From assembly GCA_903845125.1 (NCBI GenBank), contig CAIMWS010000043.1, positions 1-64,000 on the forward strand: a stretch of 64,000 nt of DNA, written 5' to 3'. The notes beneath the pieces are model-generated. The model saw only the letters and a program-made list of their open reading frames with translations, made no database searches and was not told where the DNA came from. The position numbers were made by a program, and so were the translations under genes. Source of the DNA: an uncultured Verrucomicrobiota bacterium (GTDB taxonomy: Bacteria > Verrucomicrobiota > Verrucomicrobiia > Limisphaerales > UBA1319). The first letter of the stretch is position 1; the number at the start of each line of letters is the position of its first letter. Below are positions 55,122 to 63,294 of this stretch, in pieces.

Positions 55122-56237
55122 ATGAATATGACCACCCCGAGTGAAGCAGCCCCCATCCTGGGCATGTTGCTCTACATTATTGGCGGGTTGACTGGCGCCG
55201 TTTTCTACCTGCCCTTCAAAAAGGTTAAAAATTGGGCCTGGGAAAGCTACTGGATGGTTTACAGCGTGGTGGGTTTGATCCTCGTTCCCTGGCTGTTGGC
55301 CTTTGCGGTGTCGCCCAATCTGATCACCCTGCTCAAAAACACCAAACCCAGCATCCTCGGCTATTGTTTCCTGTTTGGAGCCATGTGGGGGGCGGGTGGA
55401 TTGACGTGGGGCCTGATGATCCGCTACCTCGGGGTCGGTTTGGGGCTGGCGGTTGGATGCGGTCTTTGCGCCTCCGCGGGCACTCTCATTCCCCCCATTT
55501 TCAAAGGAGAATTGGGAACCCTGATGGCGAAAAACTGGGGCATTGCCACCCTGGTTGGCGTCGGCATTTCCCTGGTGGGCATCGTGGTTACCGGCGCCGC
55601 CGGCATGTCCAAGGAGCGGGAGCTATCCGAGGCGCAGAAAAAGGCCTCCGTCGCTGAATTCGATTTTGAAAAAGGCATCCTGGTAGCCCTTTTTTCCGGC
55701 ATCATGAGTGCCGGCATGGCCTTTGGCCTGGGCGCTGGCGCCGACATTGAAACCCGGGCGGTGTTGATGGGAACGCAGGAAACCTGGAAAGGGATTCCCG
55801 TGCTGGTGGTGGTTTTGCTGGGCGGTTTTACCGTCAACGCCCTTTGGTGCCTTTTCCTGAACGTTAAAAATAAAACCTTGGGTGATTACACCAGGCAGGA
55901 TGCCCCCATGGTTAACAACCTGATCTTTGCGGGCGCCGCCGGTGCCATCTGGTGCCTTCAGTTTATCTGCTACAAGATTGCTGATTCCAAAAGTGGCGAC
56001 TTCGCTTTTGCGGGCTGGACCGTTTTCATGTCGAGCATGATCATTTTCAGCTCCTTGCTCGGGATCGTGATGCAGGAGTGGAAAGGTGCCAGTTCGCGCA
56101 CCAAATCACTGCTGTTCGCCAGTCTGGCGATCCTGGTCACCTCCCTGGTGACTATTGGTTATGGCAACAAATTGAAATCCGAGGAAAAACCAGCCGCAAA
56201 AATCCCCCTGCAATTGAATCTTCAACAATCCCGGTAA
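55122..56237 (+). CDS. rhaT: L-rhamnose-H+ symporter
   Basis: A 371-residue inner-membrane protein from ATG 55122 (MNMTTPSEAAPILGMLLYIIGG); the ORF track begins 27 codons earlier inside the terminator. It has about ten membrane segments and RhaT-family features: YLPFKKVKNWAWESYWMVYS in the first part, GAMWGAGGLTWGLMIRYLGVGLGLAVGCG, and a charged central loop (SKERELSEAQKKASVAEFDFEKG). E. coli RhaT is 344 residues, so the length fits. It takes up L-rhamnose, released outside by the GH78 enzyme encoded next. No kinase or aldolase gene follows directly. Confidence 0.94.
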   Translation: MNMTTPSEAAPILGMLLYIIGGLTGAVFYLPFKKVKNWAWESYWMVYSVVGLILVPWLLAFAVSPNLITLLKNTKPSILGYCFLFGAMWGAGGLTWGLMIRYLGVGLGLAVGCGLCASAGTLIPPIFKGELGTLMAKNWGIATLVGVGISLVGIVVTGAAGMSKERELSEAQKKASVAEFDFEKGILVALFSGIMSAGMAFGLGAGADIETRAVLMGTQETWKGIPVLVVVLLGGFTVNALWCLFLNVKNKTLGDYTRQDAPMVNNLIFAGAAGAIWCLQFICYKIADSKSGDFAFAGWTVFMSSMIIFSSLLGIVMQEWKGASSRTKSLLFASLAILVTSLVTIGYGNKLKSEEKPAAKIPLQLNLQQSR

Positions 56238-56256
56238 ACCTGTTAAGGTGAGTCTT

Positions 56257-59200
56257 ATGAAGTTGAATCGTTCCATCTTTCGGCGTTGGACGGGAGCGGC
56301 CTTGGGGTTGGCCCTTTCGTTTTCGGTTCAGGCGGCCTCCAAGGCCAACCTGTTTCCATCCGGGCTCCGCTGTGAATACCTGGTGAACCCGTTGAACATC
56401 GGCGACCTCAGTCCTCGGTTGAGCTGGATTGTTGAATCCGGCCAACGGGGCCAAGCGCAGACGGGCTACCAAATCCAGGTGGCCACCAGCGCGGACCAGC
56501 TAAAACGCAACGTGGCCGATTTATGGGACTCGGGGAAAATTGCGAGCGATGAAACGATCGGGGTGCCCTACGCAGGCCAACCCCTGCACTCTGCCCAGCG
56601 TTGCTTTTGGCGGATCAAGGTCTGGGATAAAAATGACCAACCCTCCCCGTGGAGCCAGCCCGCTTTCTGGGGCATGGGCCTTTTGGAAGCCTCTGATTGG
56701 GAAGCCGAGTGGATTGGCTACGACAAGCCCCGCCAGGCGCAAACTCCCGAGGCACCCATGGAGGGTGCCAAATGGATCTGGTTTGCCGCCGATCCCACGC
56801 CCAATGCCCCCAAGGCAGCCCGCGTCTTCATGACGACTTTCCTGCTTCCGGTGGATCAAAAGGTGGAAAAAGCCGATTTGTGGGTGACGGCCGACGACAG
56901 CTTTTCATTCAACGTCAACGGCAAGCTGGCCGCCTCCACTGAGGCCGGCAACGATGGCTGGAAAAACGTCCACCAGATCGACCTGTCCCCTTTCGTCAAA
57001 AACGGTGAAAACATGGTGACCGTCCAGGTCGAAAACGCCACGGAAAGCCCCGCCGGTTTGCTCGCCAAAATCATCGTCCAACTTTCCGGCCAGAAGGCCG
57101 TGCAAGTGGTCACCGATGGCAAATGGCGCGCCACGGACCAGCCAGGAACCAATTGGCATACCCGCGAGATAGGCCCCAGCGAATGGCCAGCCTGCAAGGT
57201 CATCGGTGACTATGGCGTGCAGCCTTGGGGACAACTCAGTGCCAACGAGGTATTCACTCCGCCGCCGGTATTGCTTCGCAGCAGCCTGTTCCAGGTCCCC
57301 AAACCGTTGAAACGCGCCACTTTATTTGCCACCGGCCTCGGCTGGTTCGATTGCTACCTCAATGGCGCGCGCGTTTCCGAAGATCGCCTCAACCCGGGAT
57401 GGACCGACTATAACAAACGTGTTTATTACCGGGCCTACGATGTCACGCCGCTCCTCAAATCGGGCCGGAACATCATGGGAGCGGTTTTGGCGGATGGCTG
57501 GTATAGCGGTTATATCGGTGGCGGGCACAAACGGGAGCATTACGGGAAGAATCCTCGTTTTCGCGGCCAACTGCTGATCGAATTCGCTGACGGATCCAAA
57601 ACGGTGGTTTCCAGCGGCGCCAATTGGAAAGCCGCCACGGGTCCAACCTTGGCCGCCGACATCCTGATGGGTGAGACTTATGACGCCCGCCTGGCGAATA
57701 TTGCCTGGTCGGTCGCCGACTTTAACGATCAGGCATGGGAATCCGTTGACACCGGGGCGGAAGTCAAACCGCTGGTTCAGCCACACCCCGGCCCGGCGGT
57801 ACGCACGATCGCCCAGTTAAAACCCGTCTCCTACAAAGAAACCAAACCGGGCGTTTACGTGCTGGATATGGGGCAAAACTTTGCCGGAGTAGTTCGCCTC
57901 AAAACCTCCGGCGCTGCAGGCCAGCAAATCACCCTCCGCTATGCCGAACGCCTGAACCCGGATGGGACCATTTACACCACCAACTTGCGCAGCGCCAAGG
58001 CCACCGATGTTTATTTCTGTCATGGCAAGGGCGTGGAACTGTGGGAGCCCCGGTTTACCTTCCACGGCTTTCAGTATGTCGAAGTCACCGGCCTCTCCAA
58101 AGCCCCGGTGGAAGACACCATCACCGGGATTGCTTTGAGCAGCGACACTGCGCTGGCGGGTGGTTTCGAGACGAACGACCCCATGCTGAACAAACTGCAC
58201 AACAACATCCTTTGGACCCAGCGCGCTAATTTCATCGATATCCCCACCGATTGCCCGCAGCGCGATGAGCGGCTCGGCTGGACCGGCGACGCCCAGGTCT
58301 ATGTCCGCACCGCCACCTTGAACACTGACGTCCAGGCCTTCTTCACCAAGTGGCTGGTCGATTTGACCGATGGCCAGCGGGCCGATGGGCAATTCCCCAT
58401 GGTGGCCCCTGTGAAAGTCGCCGGAGATGATGGCGGTCCGGCTTGGGCGGATGCCGGCGTGATTTGCCCCTGGACCATTTATGAAGTCTATGGCGACAAG
58501 CGCCTCTTGGAACGCCAATACGATTCGATGGTCCGCTTCATCGACTTCTGCAAAAAACGGAGCAACGAAAACCTGCTGCCGCCTACGAACTACCATTGCT
58601 TTGGCGATTGGCTTTCCATCAAAGCCGAAACCCCGAAGGATGTCATCTATACGGCGTATTTCGCCGGTGCCACGCGCCTGGTGGCGCGCGCGGCGGAGGT
58701 TTTGGGCAAAACGGATGATGTGGCCAGGTTCCGCGACCTTTATAACCAGATAAAAACTTCCTTCAATAAGGAATATGTGGATAAAAAGGGCCGCATCAAA
58801 GGCAACACCCAGGCGTGCTATGTTCTGGCACTGGCGTTTGACCTGGTTGACACCACCAATTACGCCGCCGCCACGCAATACCTGGTGGAGGACATTCAAA
58901 ACCGGGGCTGGCACCTTTCCACCGGCTTTATCGGCACGAAGGATTTGATGCTCGTCCTGGAAAAAACGGGACGCATCAATGAAGCCTACCGGCTCCTGCA
59001 CAATGATTCATTCCCTTCCTGGGGATTTTCCATAAAACATGGCGCCACCAGCATCTGGGAACGCTGGGATGGATGGACACCTGATAAGGGCTTTCAAGAT
59101 CCCGGCATGAATTCCTTCGCCCATTATTCCTTCGGGGCGGTTTACCAATGGATGGTTGAAAACATAGGTGGTATTCGCAACAACGGCCCCGCCTACAAAA

Positions 59201-59508
59201 AAATTATCATAGCGCCGCAACCCGGCGGCCGGGTGGAAAACGCACAGGTATCTTACCAAAGCATTCGGGGAAAAATCCAAACCACCTGGAAACAAAGTGG
59301 ATCCGCTTTGGTTCTCGAAGTCTTGATCCCGGCCAATACCACCGCCACGGTGATCATTCCCGCGTTTGCCCCCGAGGATGTGACCGAAAGTGGCAAACCC
59401 ATCAAGGAAATTCCTGGCATTCAATTCGTCCGCATGGAGAAAAACCGGATTGTTTTAGAGGTGCCTTCGGGTCTGTATAATTTTGTATCCAGTCACTCCA
59501 TTTACTAA
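56257..59508 (+). CDS. secreted GH78 alpha-L-rhamnosidase
   Basis: A 1083-residue enzyme. I start at ATG 56257 because AAGGTG lies six bases upstream; the ORF track uses a GTG three codons earlier. A signal peptide follows (WTGAALGLALSFSVQA). Domains: a fibronectin-like N-domain (LRCEYLVNPLNIGDLSPRLSW), two beta-sandwiches, the (alpha/alpha)6 toroid and a C-terminal sandwich. The family signature DCPQRDERLGWTGDA is intact near residue 665 (general-acid region), and WERWDGW near residue 933 carries the likely general base. It hydrolyses terminal alpha-L-rhamnose from pectin, flavonoids or bacterial polysaccharides. Position after rhaA-rhaT matches a role in supplying rhamnose. It resembles, without the extra barrel, the GH78 at 18352-22694. 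Confidence 0.95.
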   Translation: MKLNRSIFRRWTGAALGLALSFSVQAASKANLFPSGLRCEYLVNPLNIGDLSPRLSWIVESGQRGQAQTGYQIQVATSADQLKRNVADLWDSGKIASDETIGVPYAGQPLHSAQRCFWRIKVWDKNDQPSPWSQPAFWGMGLLEASDWEAEWIGYDKPRQAQTPEAPMEGAKWIWFAADPTPNAPKAARVFMTTFLLPVDQKVEKADLWVTADDSFSFNVNGKLAASTEAGNDGWKNVHQIDLSPFVKNGENMVTVQVENATESPAGLLAKIIVQLSGQKAVQVVTDGKWRATDQPGTNWHTREIGPSEWPACKVIGDYGVQPWGQLSANEVFTPPPVLLRSSLFQVPKPLKRATLFATGLGWFDCYLNGARVSEDRLNPGWTDYNKRVYYRAYDVTPLLKSGRNIMGAVLADGWYSGYIGGGHKREHYGKNPRFRGQLLIEFADGSKTVVSSGANWKAATGPTLAADILMGETYDARLANIAWSVADFNDQAWESVDTGAEVKPLVQPHPGPAVRTIAQLKPVSYKETKPGVYVLDMGQNFAGVVRLKTSGAAGQQITLRYAERLNPDGTIYTTNLRSAKATDVYFCHGKGVELWEPRFTFHGFQYVEVTGLSKAPVEDTITGIALSSDTALAGGFETNDPMLNKLHNNILWTQRANFIDIPTDCPQRDERLGWTGDAQVYVRTATLNTDVQAFFTKWLVDLTDGQRADGQFPMVAPVKVAGDDGGPAWADAGVICPWTIYEVYGDKRLLERQYDSMVRFIDFCKKRSNENLLPPTNYHCFGDWLSIKAETPKDVIYTAYFAGATRLVARAAEVLGKTDDVARFRDLYNQIKTSFNKEYVDKKGRIKGNTQACYVLALAFDLVDTTNYAAATQYLVEDIQNRGWHLSTGFIGTKDLMLVLEKTGRINEAYRLLHNDSFPSWGFSIKHGATSIWERWDGWTPDKGFQDPGMNSFAHYSFGAVYQWMVENIGGIRNNGPAYKKIIIAPQPGGRVENAQVSYQSIRGKIQTTWKQSGSALVLEVLIPANTTATVIIPAFAPEDVTESGKPIKEIPGIQFVRMEKNRIVLEVPSGLYNFVSSHSIY

Positions 59509-59518
59509 AGATTATTGG

Positions 59519-59549
59519 GCGGACTGGAGAGGCTTGCCCCCCAGTCCGC
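59519..59549 (+). terminator. hairpin after the GH78 gene
   Basis: GCGGACTGG (59519-59527) pairs with CCAGTCCGC (59541-59549) around a 13-base loop, eleven bases after the GH78 stop. The following TCCCTTTC is a weak T tract, so it is a possible terminator or attenuator before lutA, not a certain one. Confidence 0.45.
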
Positions 59550-59587
59550 TCCCTTTCAAAATTGAAGGGGCCGGCTGGTTTATTTCC

Positions 59588-60307
59588 ATGAAAGCAACCT
59601 TGTTCATACCTTGTTTTATCGACCAGTTCTATCCCCAGGTCGGGGTGGGAGTGGTCAAAATCCTGCGGAAACTGGGACATGCTGTCGATTTTCCCGACCA
59701 GCAAACCTGCTGTGGCCAGCCCGCTTTCAACTCCGGCCTCTGGGATCAGGCACGCTCGGTAGCGGAACACGCCTTGGACGTGTTTCGGCAAGCCGAAGTG
59801 ATTGTCACCCCTTCCGGCTCCTGCGGGGCCATGATGAAAATCCATTACCCGGAATTGTTCCAAAACACGCCGCGCTACCAGGAGGCTTGTGAACTGTCCT
59901 CAAAAATTTACGAGTTCTCCCAATTCCTGGTCAACCGGCTCGGGGTAACCGACTTTGGCGCCACCTTCAAAGGGAAGGTCACCTTTCATGATGGCTGCCA
60001 TGGGCTGCGGGGATTGGGTGTTAAAAATGAACCTCGGGTTTTGCTCCAGCATGTCCGGGGATTGGAACTCCTGGAGCTGAAACCGGCTGAAACCTGCTGC
60101 GGGTTTGGCGGCACGTTTGCCGTCAAGTATCCACAGATTTCCTCCGCCATGGGAGATTCCAAATGCTCGGCGGTCCTGGAAACCGGGGCGGATTACGTCG
60201 TTTCCAACGATTCCAGCTGCTTGATGCACATCCAGGGCATGCTGACCCTTCAGAAAAAACCGATCCGCAGCCTCCATTTGGCGGAAGTTCTCGCTCATTC
60301 GTTATGA
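59588..60307 (+). CDS. lutA: lactate utilisation protein A (Fe-S oxidoreductase)
   Basis: A 239-residue protein from ATG 59588 (MKATLFIPCFIDQFYPQ); the ORF track extends 35 codons into the intergenic hairpin. It has two CCG domains: DQQTCCGQPAFNSG near residue 41 and AETCCGFGGTFAVK near residue 168, the Cys-rich signature of the GlpC/HdrB type. LutA, LutB and LutC together oxidise L-lactate to pyruvate. The stop overlaps the start of lutB (ATGA), so the three genes form one translationally coupled unit. Length matches LutA/YkgE. Confidence 0.94.
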   Translation: MKATLFIPCFIDQFYPQVGVGVVKILRKLGHAVDFPDQQTCCGQPAFNSGLWDQARSVAEHALDVFRQAEVIVTPSGSCGAMMKIHYPELFQNTPRYQEACELSSKIYEFSQFLVNRLGVTDFGATFKGKVTFHDGCHGLRGLGVKNEPRVLLQHVRGLELLELKPAETCCGFGGTFAVKYPQISSAMGDSKCSAVLETGADYVVSNDSSCLMHIQGMLTLQKKPIRSLHLAEVLAHSL

Positions 60308-61707
60308 CTACTGCAGCCCGGCAATTCAAAGGCGAAGCCACTCGTTACACTGGCGATTTGACCCACCGGCATTGGATTCAAAAGGCATTGAGCGGCTATG
60401 AGGTCAAACGCGATGAGAACAAGGGGCGTTTCCAGGATTGGGAATCCGCCCGCCAGGCGGCCGCCCAAATAAAATACGAAGTCATCAACCACCTGGACCA
60501 ATACCTGGCTCAATTCGTAAAAAATATTGAAGCCCGGGGAGCGGTGGTTTTTTGGGCCAGCGATGCACAGGAAGCCCGGGATTACATTGTTGAAGTAGCC
60601 CGCAAAAACCAGGTGCGCAGCATTGTTAAATCCAAAAGCATGACCACCGAGGAAATCCACTTGAATCCGGCCCTGCAATCCGCTGGATTCGAGGTGGTGG
60701 AAACCGATCTCGGCGAATTCATCGTGCAATTGCGGGATGAAGCCCCCTACCACCTGGTCTTTCCCGCCATGCATTTAACCCGGGATCAAATCAGCGAGAT
60801 TTTCCAGCAAAAACTGGGCGCCGCGCCCGTAAAGGATCCCGAGCAATTGACGATGATCGCCCGCGGGGTGATGCGCCAAAAGTTTTGCCAGGCGGATATG
60901 GGGATCAGCGGAGTCAATTTCGGCGTGGCCGATACGGGCATGATTTCCATCACGGAAAATGAGGGCAACGCCCGTTTGTCCACTTCCCTGCCCCGCGTGC
61001 ATGTGGCCGTAATGGGTCTCGAAAAAATCATGCGCAGCATGGATGATCTGGCCCTGTTCCTGCCCATGCTGGCCACCGCCGGGGCCGGCCAGCTGATTTC
61101 CGGGTACAACACCCTTTATGCCGGCCCCCGGGCGGCTGACGAATGCGATGGCCCCCAGCAATTCCATATCGTCCTGCTGGACAACGGGCGCACCCGCCTG
61201 CTGGCCGATGCCGAGCAGCGCGACGCCTTGCATTGCATCCGCTGTGGCGCCTGCTTGAATGTCTGCCCCATTTTCCGCAATGTGGGCGGCCATTCTTACG
61301 GCACCACCTACCAGGGTCCCATAGGCTCGGTGATTACCCCCCACCTGCGCGGTTTGCTCGAGTGGAAGCACCTCTCTTTTGCCTCCTCCTTGTGCGGTGC
61401 CTGCACCCAGGCCTGCCCGGTTAAAATCGATTTGCACCACCATCTCCTCCAAAACCGGCGCAACGCCACCCAGGCGCATCCATCCTGGCTCGAAAGGCTC
61501 ATGTTCGGCGCTTTCTCGATCGTCATGCGCCGTGCGGCGCTGTACCGGCTCGCCATGTTCATGGGCAAGCTCTTCCAACCGCTGCATCCTTTGGTCAAAG
61601 GCACCGCTGTGGACCCTGTAAAAGCCTGGACCCGCACCCGCGAAACGCCACCTTTCGCTAAAACCAGCTTCCGCTCCTGGTGGCGCGATCAACAAAAAGG
61701 CGCATGA
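60304..61707 (+). CDS. lutB: lactate utilisation protein B (iron-sulfur)
   Basis: A 467-residue protein from ATG 60304 (MTTAARQFKGEATRY). The N-terminal two thirds are the LUD domain (VVFWASDAQEARDYIVEVA, KSKSMTTEEIHLN, GISGVNFGVADTGMI). Two cysteine clusters for 4Fe-4S binding follow: CIRCGACLNVCP near residue 310 and CGACTQACPVKI near residue 364. The C-terminal about 80 residues are a basic helical tail. It overlaps lutA (ATGA) and lutC (ATGA), showing a tight operon. It is the electron-transfer core of the lactate-oxidising complex. Confidence 0.95.
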   Translation: MTTAARQFKGEATRYTGDLTHRHWIQKALSGYEVKRDENKGRFQDWESARQAAAQIKYEVINHLDQYLAQFVKNIEARGAVVFWASDAQEARDYIVEVARKNQVRSIVKSKSMTTEEIHLNPALQSAGFEVVETDLGEFIVQLRDEAPYHLVFPAMHLTRDQISEIFQQKLGAAPVKDPEQLTMIARGVMRQKFCQADMGISGVNFGVADTGMISITENEGNARLSTSLPRVHVAVMGLEKIMRSMDDLALFLPMLATAGAGQLISGYNTLYAGPRAADECDGPQQFHIVLLDNGRTRLLADAEQRDALHCIRCGACLNVCPIFRNVGGHSYGTTYQGPIGSVITPHLRGLLEWKHLSFASSLCGACTQACPVKIDLHHHLLQNRRNATQAHPSWLERLMFGAFSIVMRRAALYRLAMFMGKLFQPLHPLVKGTAVDPVKAWTRTRETPPFAKTSFRSWWRDQQKGA

Positions 61708-62393
61708 TTATGGCCACTCAAGAAAACATCCTGGGGCGAATCCGTGAAGCGCTCCGCCTCCCTGCGGCAGTTCCCGGGCAATTGCACGGAGACCACTCGC
61801 CGGCCCCCACCGATGCCGCCGCTTTCCGGAAGTATCTTCCCAAAACGGGAGCTGATTTCGAGGCAAACTGCCAGCTCTTTGCCGCCAACGCTGCGGGTCT
61901 GAAGGCGGACTTTGTGCGCCTGCCAGACTTCGCCGCGGCGACGGCCGCGGTCAAGGAAATCGCCCGCCGTGAAAGCTGGCGCCGCCTGGCTACCCATCGC
62001 TGTGCGGCCACTGACGCGGTCTGCCAGAACCTGGGTTTGGATTTGCTCTATACCGACCAGCCATGCCCCACCGCCGATCTGGAAAAATGCGAGGCCGGCC
62101 TGTCCGCCTGTGAAGCGCTCATTGGCCAGACTGGCAGCGTCCTGATCACCAGCCGCAGCTGCGGTGGACGTGCCCTTTCCGTTCTGCCTCCGCACCATGT
62201 CGTGGTCGCCACCCCGGAACAGCTATTGCCGGATCTGCCGGCCGCATTCGCTCACATCCGCCAGAAATACCAGGCTAATTTCCCCAGCTGCATTTCCTTT
62301 ATCACCGGCCCCAGCCGCACGGGCGATATTGAACGCATCCTGGTCCTGGGGGCGCATGGCCCGAAAAAACTGACTATCCTGCTCGTCGGCTAA
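61704..62393 (+). CDS. lutC: lactate utilisation protein C (LUD domain)
   Basis: A 229-residue protein. ATG 61704 (MIMATQENILGRIREAL) overlaps the stop of lutB (ATGA); ATG 61710 is an alternative. It consists of one LUD domain: LACEALIGQTGSVLI-type block (SACEALIGQTGSVLITS), PPHHVVVATPEQLLPDL and FITGPSRTGDIERILVLGAHGP near the end. Together with LutA and LutB it completes the L-lactate to pyruvate oxidation system. Placed after rhaA, rhaT and the rhamnosidase, it most likely handles lactate formed from L-lactaldehyde, the C3 product of rhamnulose-1-phosphate cleavage. Confidence 0.94.
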   Translation: MIMATQENILGRIREALRLPAAVPGQLHGDHSPAPTDAAAFRKYLPKTGADFEANCQLFAANAAGLKADFVRLPDFAAATAAVKEIARRESWRRLATHRCAATDAVCQNLGLDLLYTDQPCPTADLEKCEAGLSACEALIGQTGSVLITSRSCGGRALSVLPPHHVVVATPEQLLPDLPAAFAHIRQKYQANFPSCISFITGPSRTGDIERILVLGAHGPKKLTILLVG

Positions 62394-62415
62394 AACCCCT
62401 ATTGCGAAACATCTT

Positions 62416-63276
62416 ATGCCTGAAACAATTTCCCGCCGTTCGTTCCTCGGGCGGATGGCCGTTGCCTGCGCTGCCGGGCCTGGTTTGTATGCCAACTCAA
62501 GGGCAGCCACCGAAACCGCGGCTTTCGATTTCCCTTTGGCCGATCTCCACGTTCATCTCGACAATTCAACCCTGGATAAAGTCGTCGCACTTTCCAAACA
62601 GCTCGGCATCAAATTTGGGATCGTGGAACACGCTGGCACCAAGGAAAATAAATATCCCGTGGTGTTGAGCAATGATGAGGAACTCACCCAATATTTGGAT
62701 CGCCTTGAAGGCCAGCCGGTTTATAAGGGAGTTCAAGCTGAATGGGTGGACTGGATGAGTTGCTTCTCCAAAGGCGTTTTAGCCCGCTTGGAGTACGTGC
62801 TCACCGATGCCATGACAATCCGCAATGCATCCGGCCAGCGTGTAAAAATGTGGGAATCCGGATTTGAAATCGGCGAAAAACAAAAATTCATGGACCGTTA
62901 CGTGGATTGGCACGTTGAAATCATGGCCACCGAGCCCCTGGATGTTTTTGCCAATCTGACCTGGCTGCCCGCCACTTTGATGCCTGAATACGACACACTC
63001 TGGACCACGCAACGAATGGAAAAAATCATCCGGGCCGCGCTCCAATATGGTGTGGCTTTGGAGATCAGCTCCAGTTTCAAGGCCCCGAGGCTGGAATTCC
63101 TTAAAACGGCCAAAGCGGCCGGCGCAAAATTTTCCTTAGGGTCCAATGGCCGTTATCCCAACATGGGCAAGCTGGATTATTCACTCAGCATGGCCCGTTC
63201 CCTGGGGCTCCAGCGCCAGGATATGTTTGTTCCGCCAGCGGATGGACAAAAAGCCGTGCAACGGCGCAAGTTTTAA
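62416..63276 (+). CDS. Tat-exported PHP-like/amidohydrolase-like protein
   Basis: A 286-residue protein with a twin-arginine signal (ISRRSFLGRMAVACAAGPGL). The mature start carries LADLHVHLD (residues 42-49), the first metal-binding motif of PHP and amidohydrolase barrels. Further His and Asp-containing strands (IKFGIVEHAG, YVDWHVEIMA, KFSLGSNGRYPNMG) fit a (beta/alpha)7 PHP barrel. Export is unusual because most PHP enzymes are cytoplasmic. The gene follows lutC by 22 bases and precedes the AXE1-type esterase by 18 bases, so it is probably co-transcribed with them. Substrate unknown. Confidence 0.75.
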   Translation: MPETISRRSFLGRMAVACAAGPGLYANSRAATETAAFDFPLADLHVHLDNSTLDKVVALSKQLGIKFGIVEHAGTKENKYPVVLSNDEELTQYLDRLEGQPVYKGVQAEWVDWMSCFSKGVLARLEYVLTDAMTIRNASGQRVKMWESGFEIGEKQKFMDRYVDWHVEIMATEPLDVFANLTWLPATLMPEYDTLWTTQRMEKIIRAALQYGVALEISSSFKAPRLEFLKTAKAAGAKFSLGSNGRYPNMGKLDYSLSMARSLGLQRQDMFVPPADGQKAVQRRKF

Positions 63277-63294
63277 CCGCACTTGTTTTCCACC

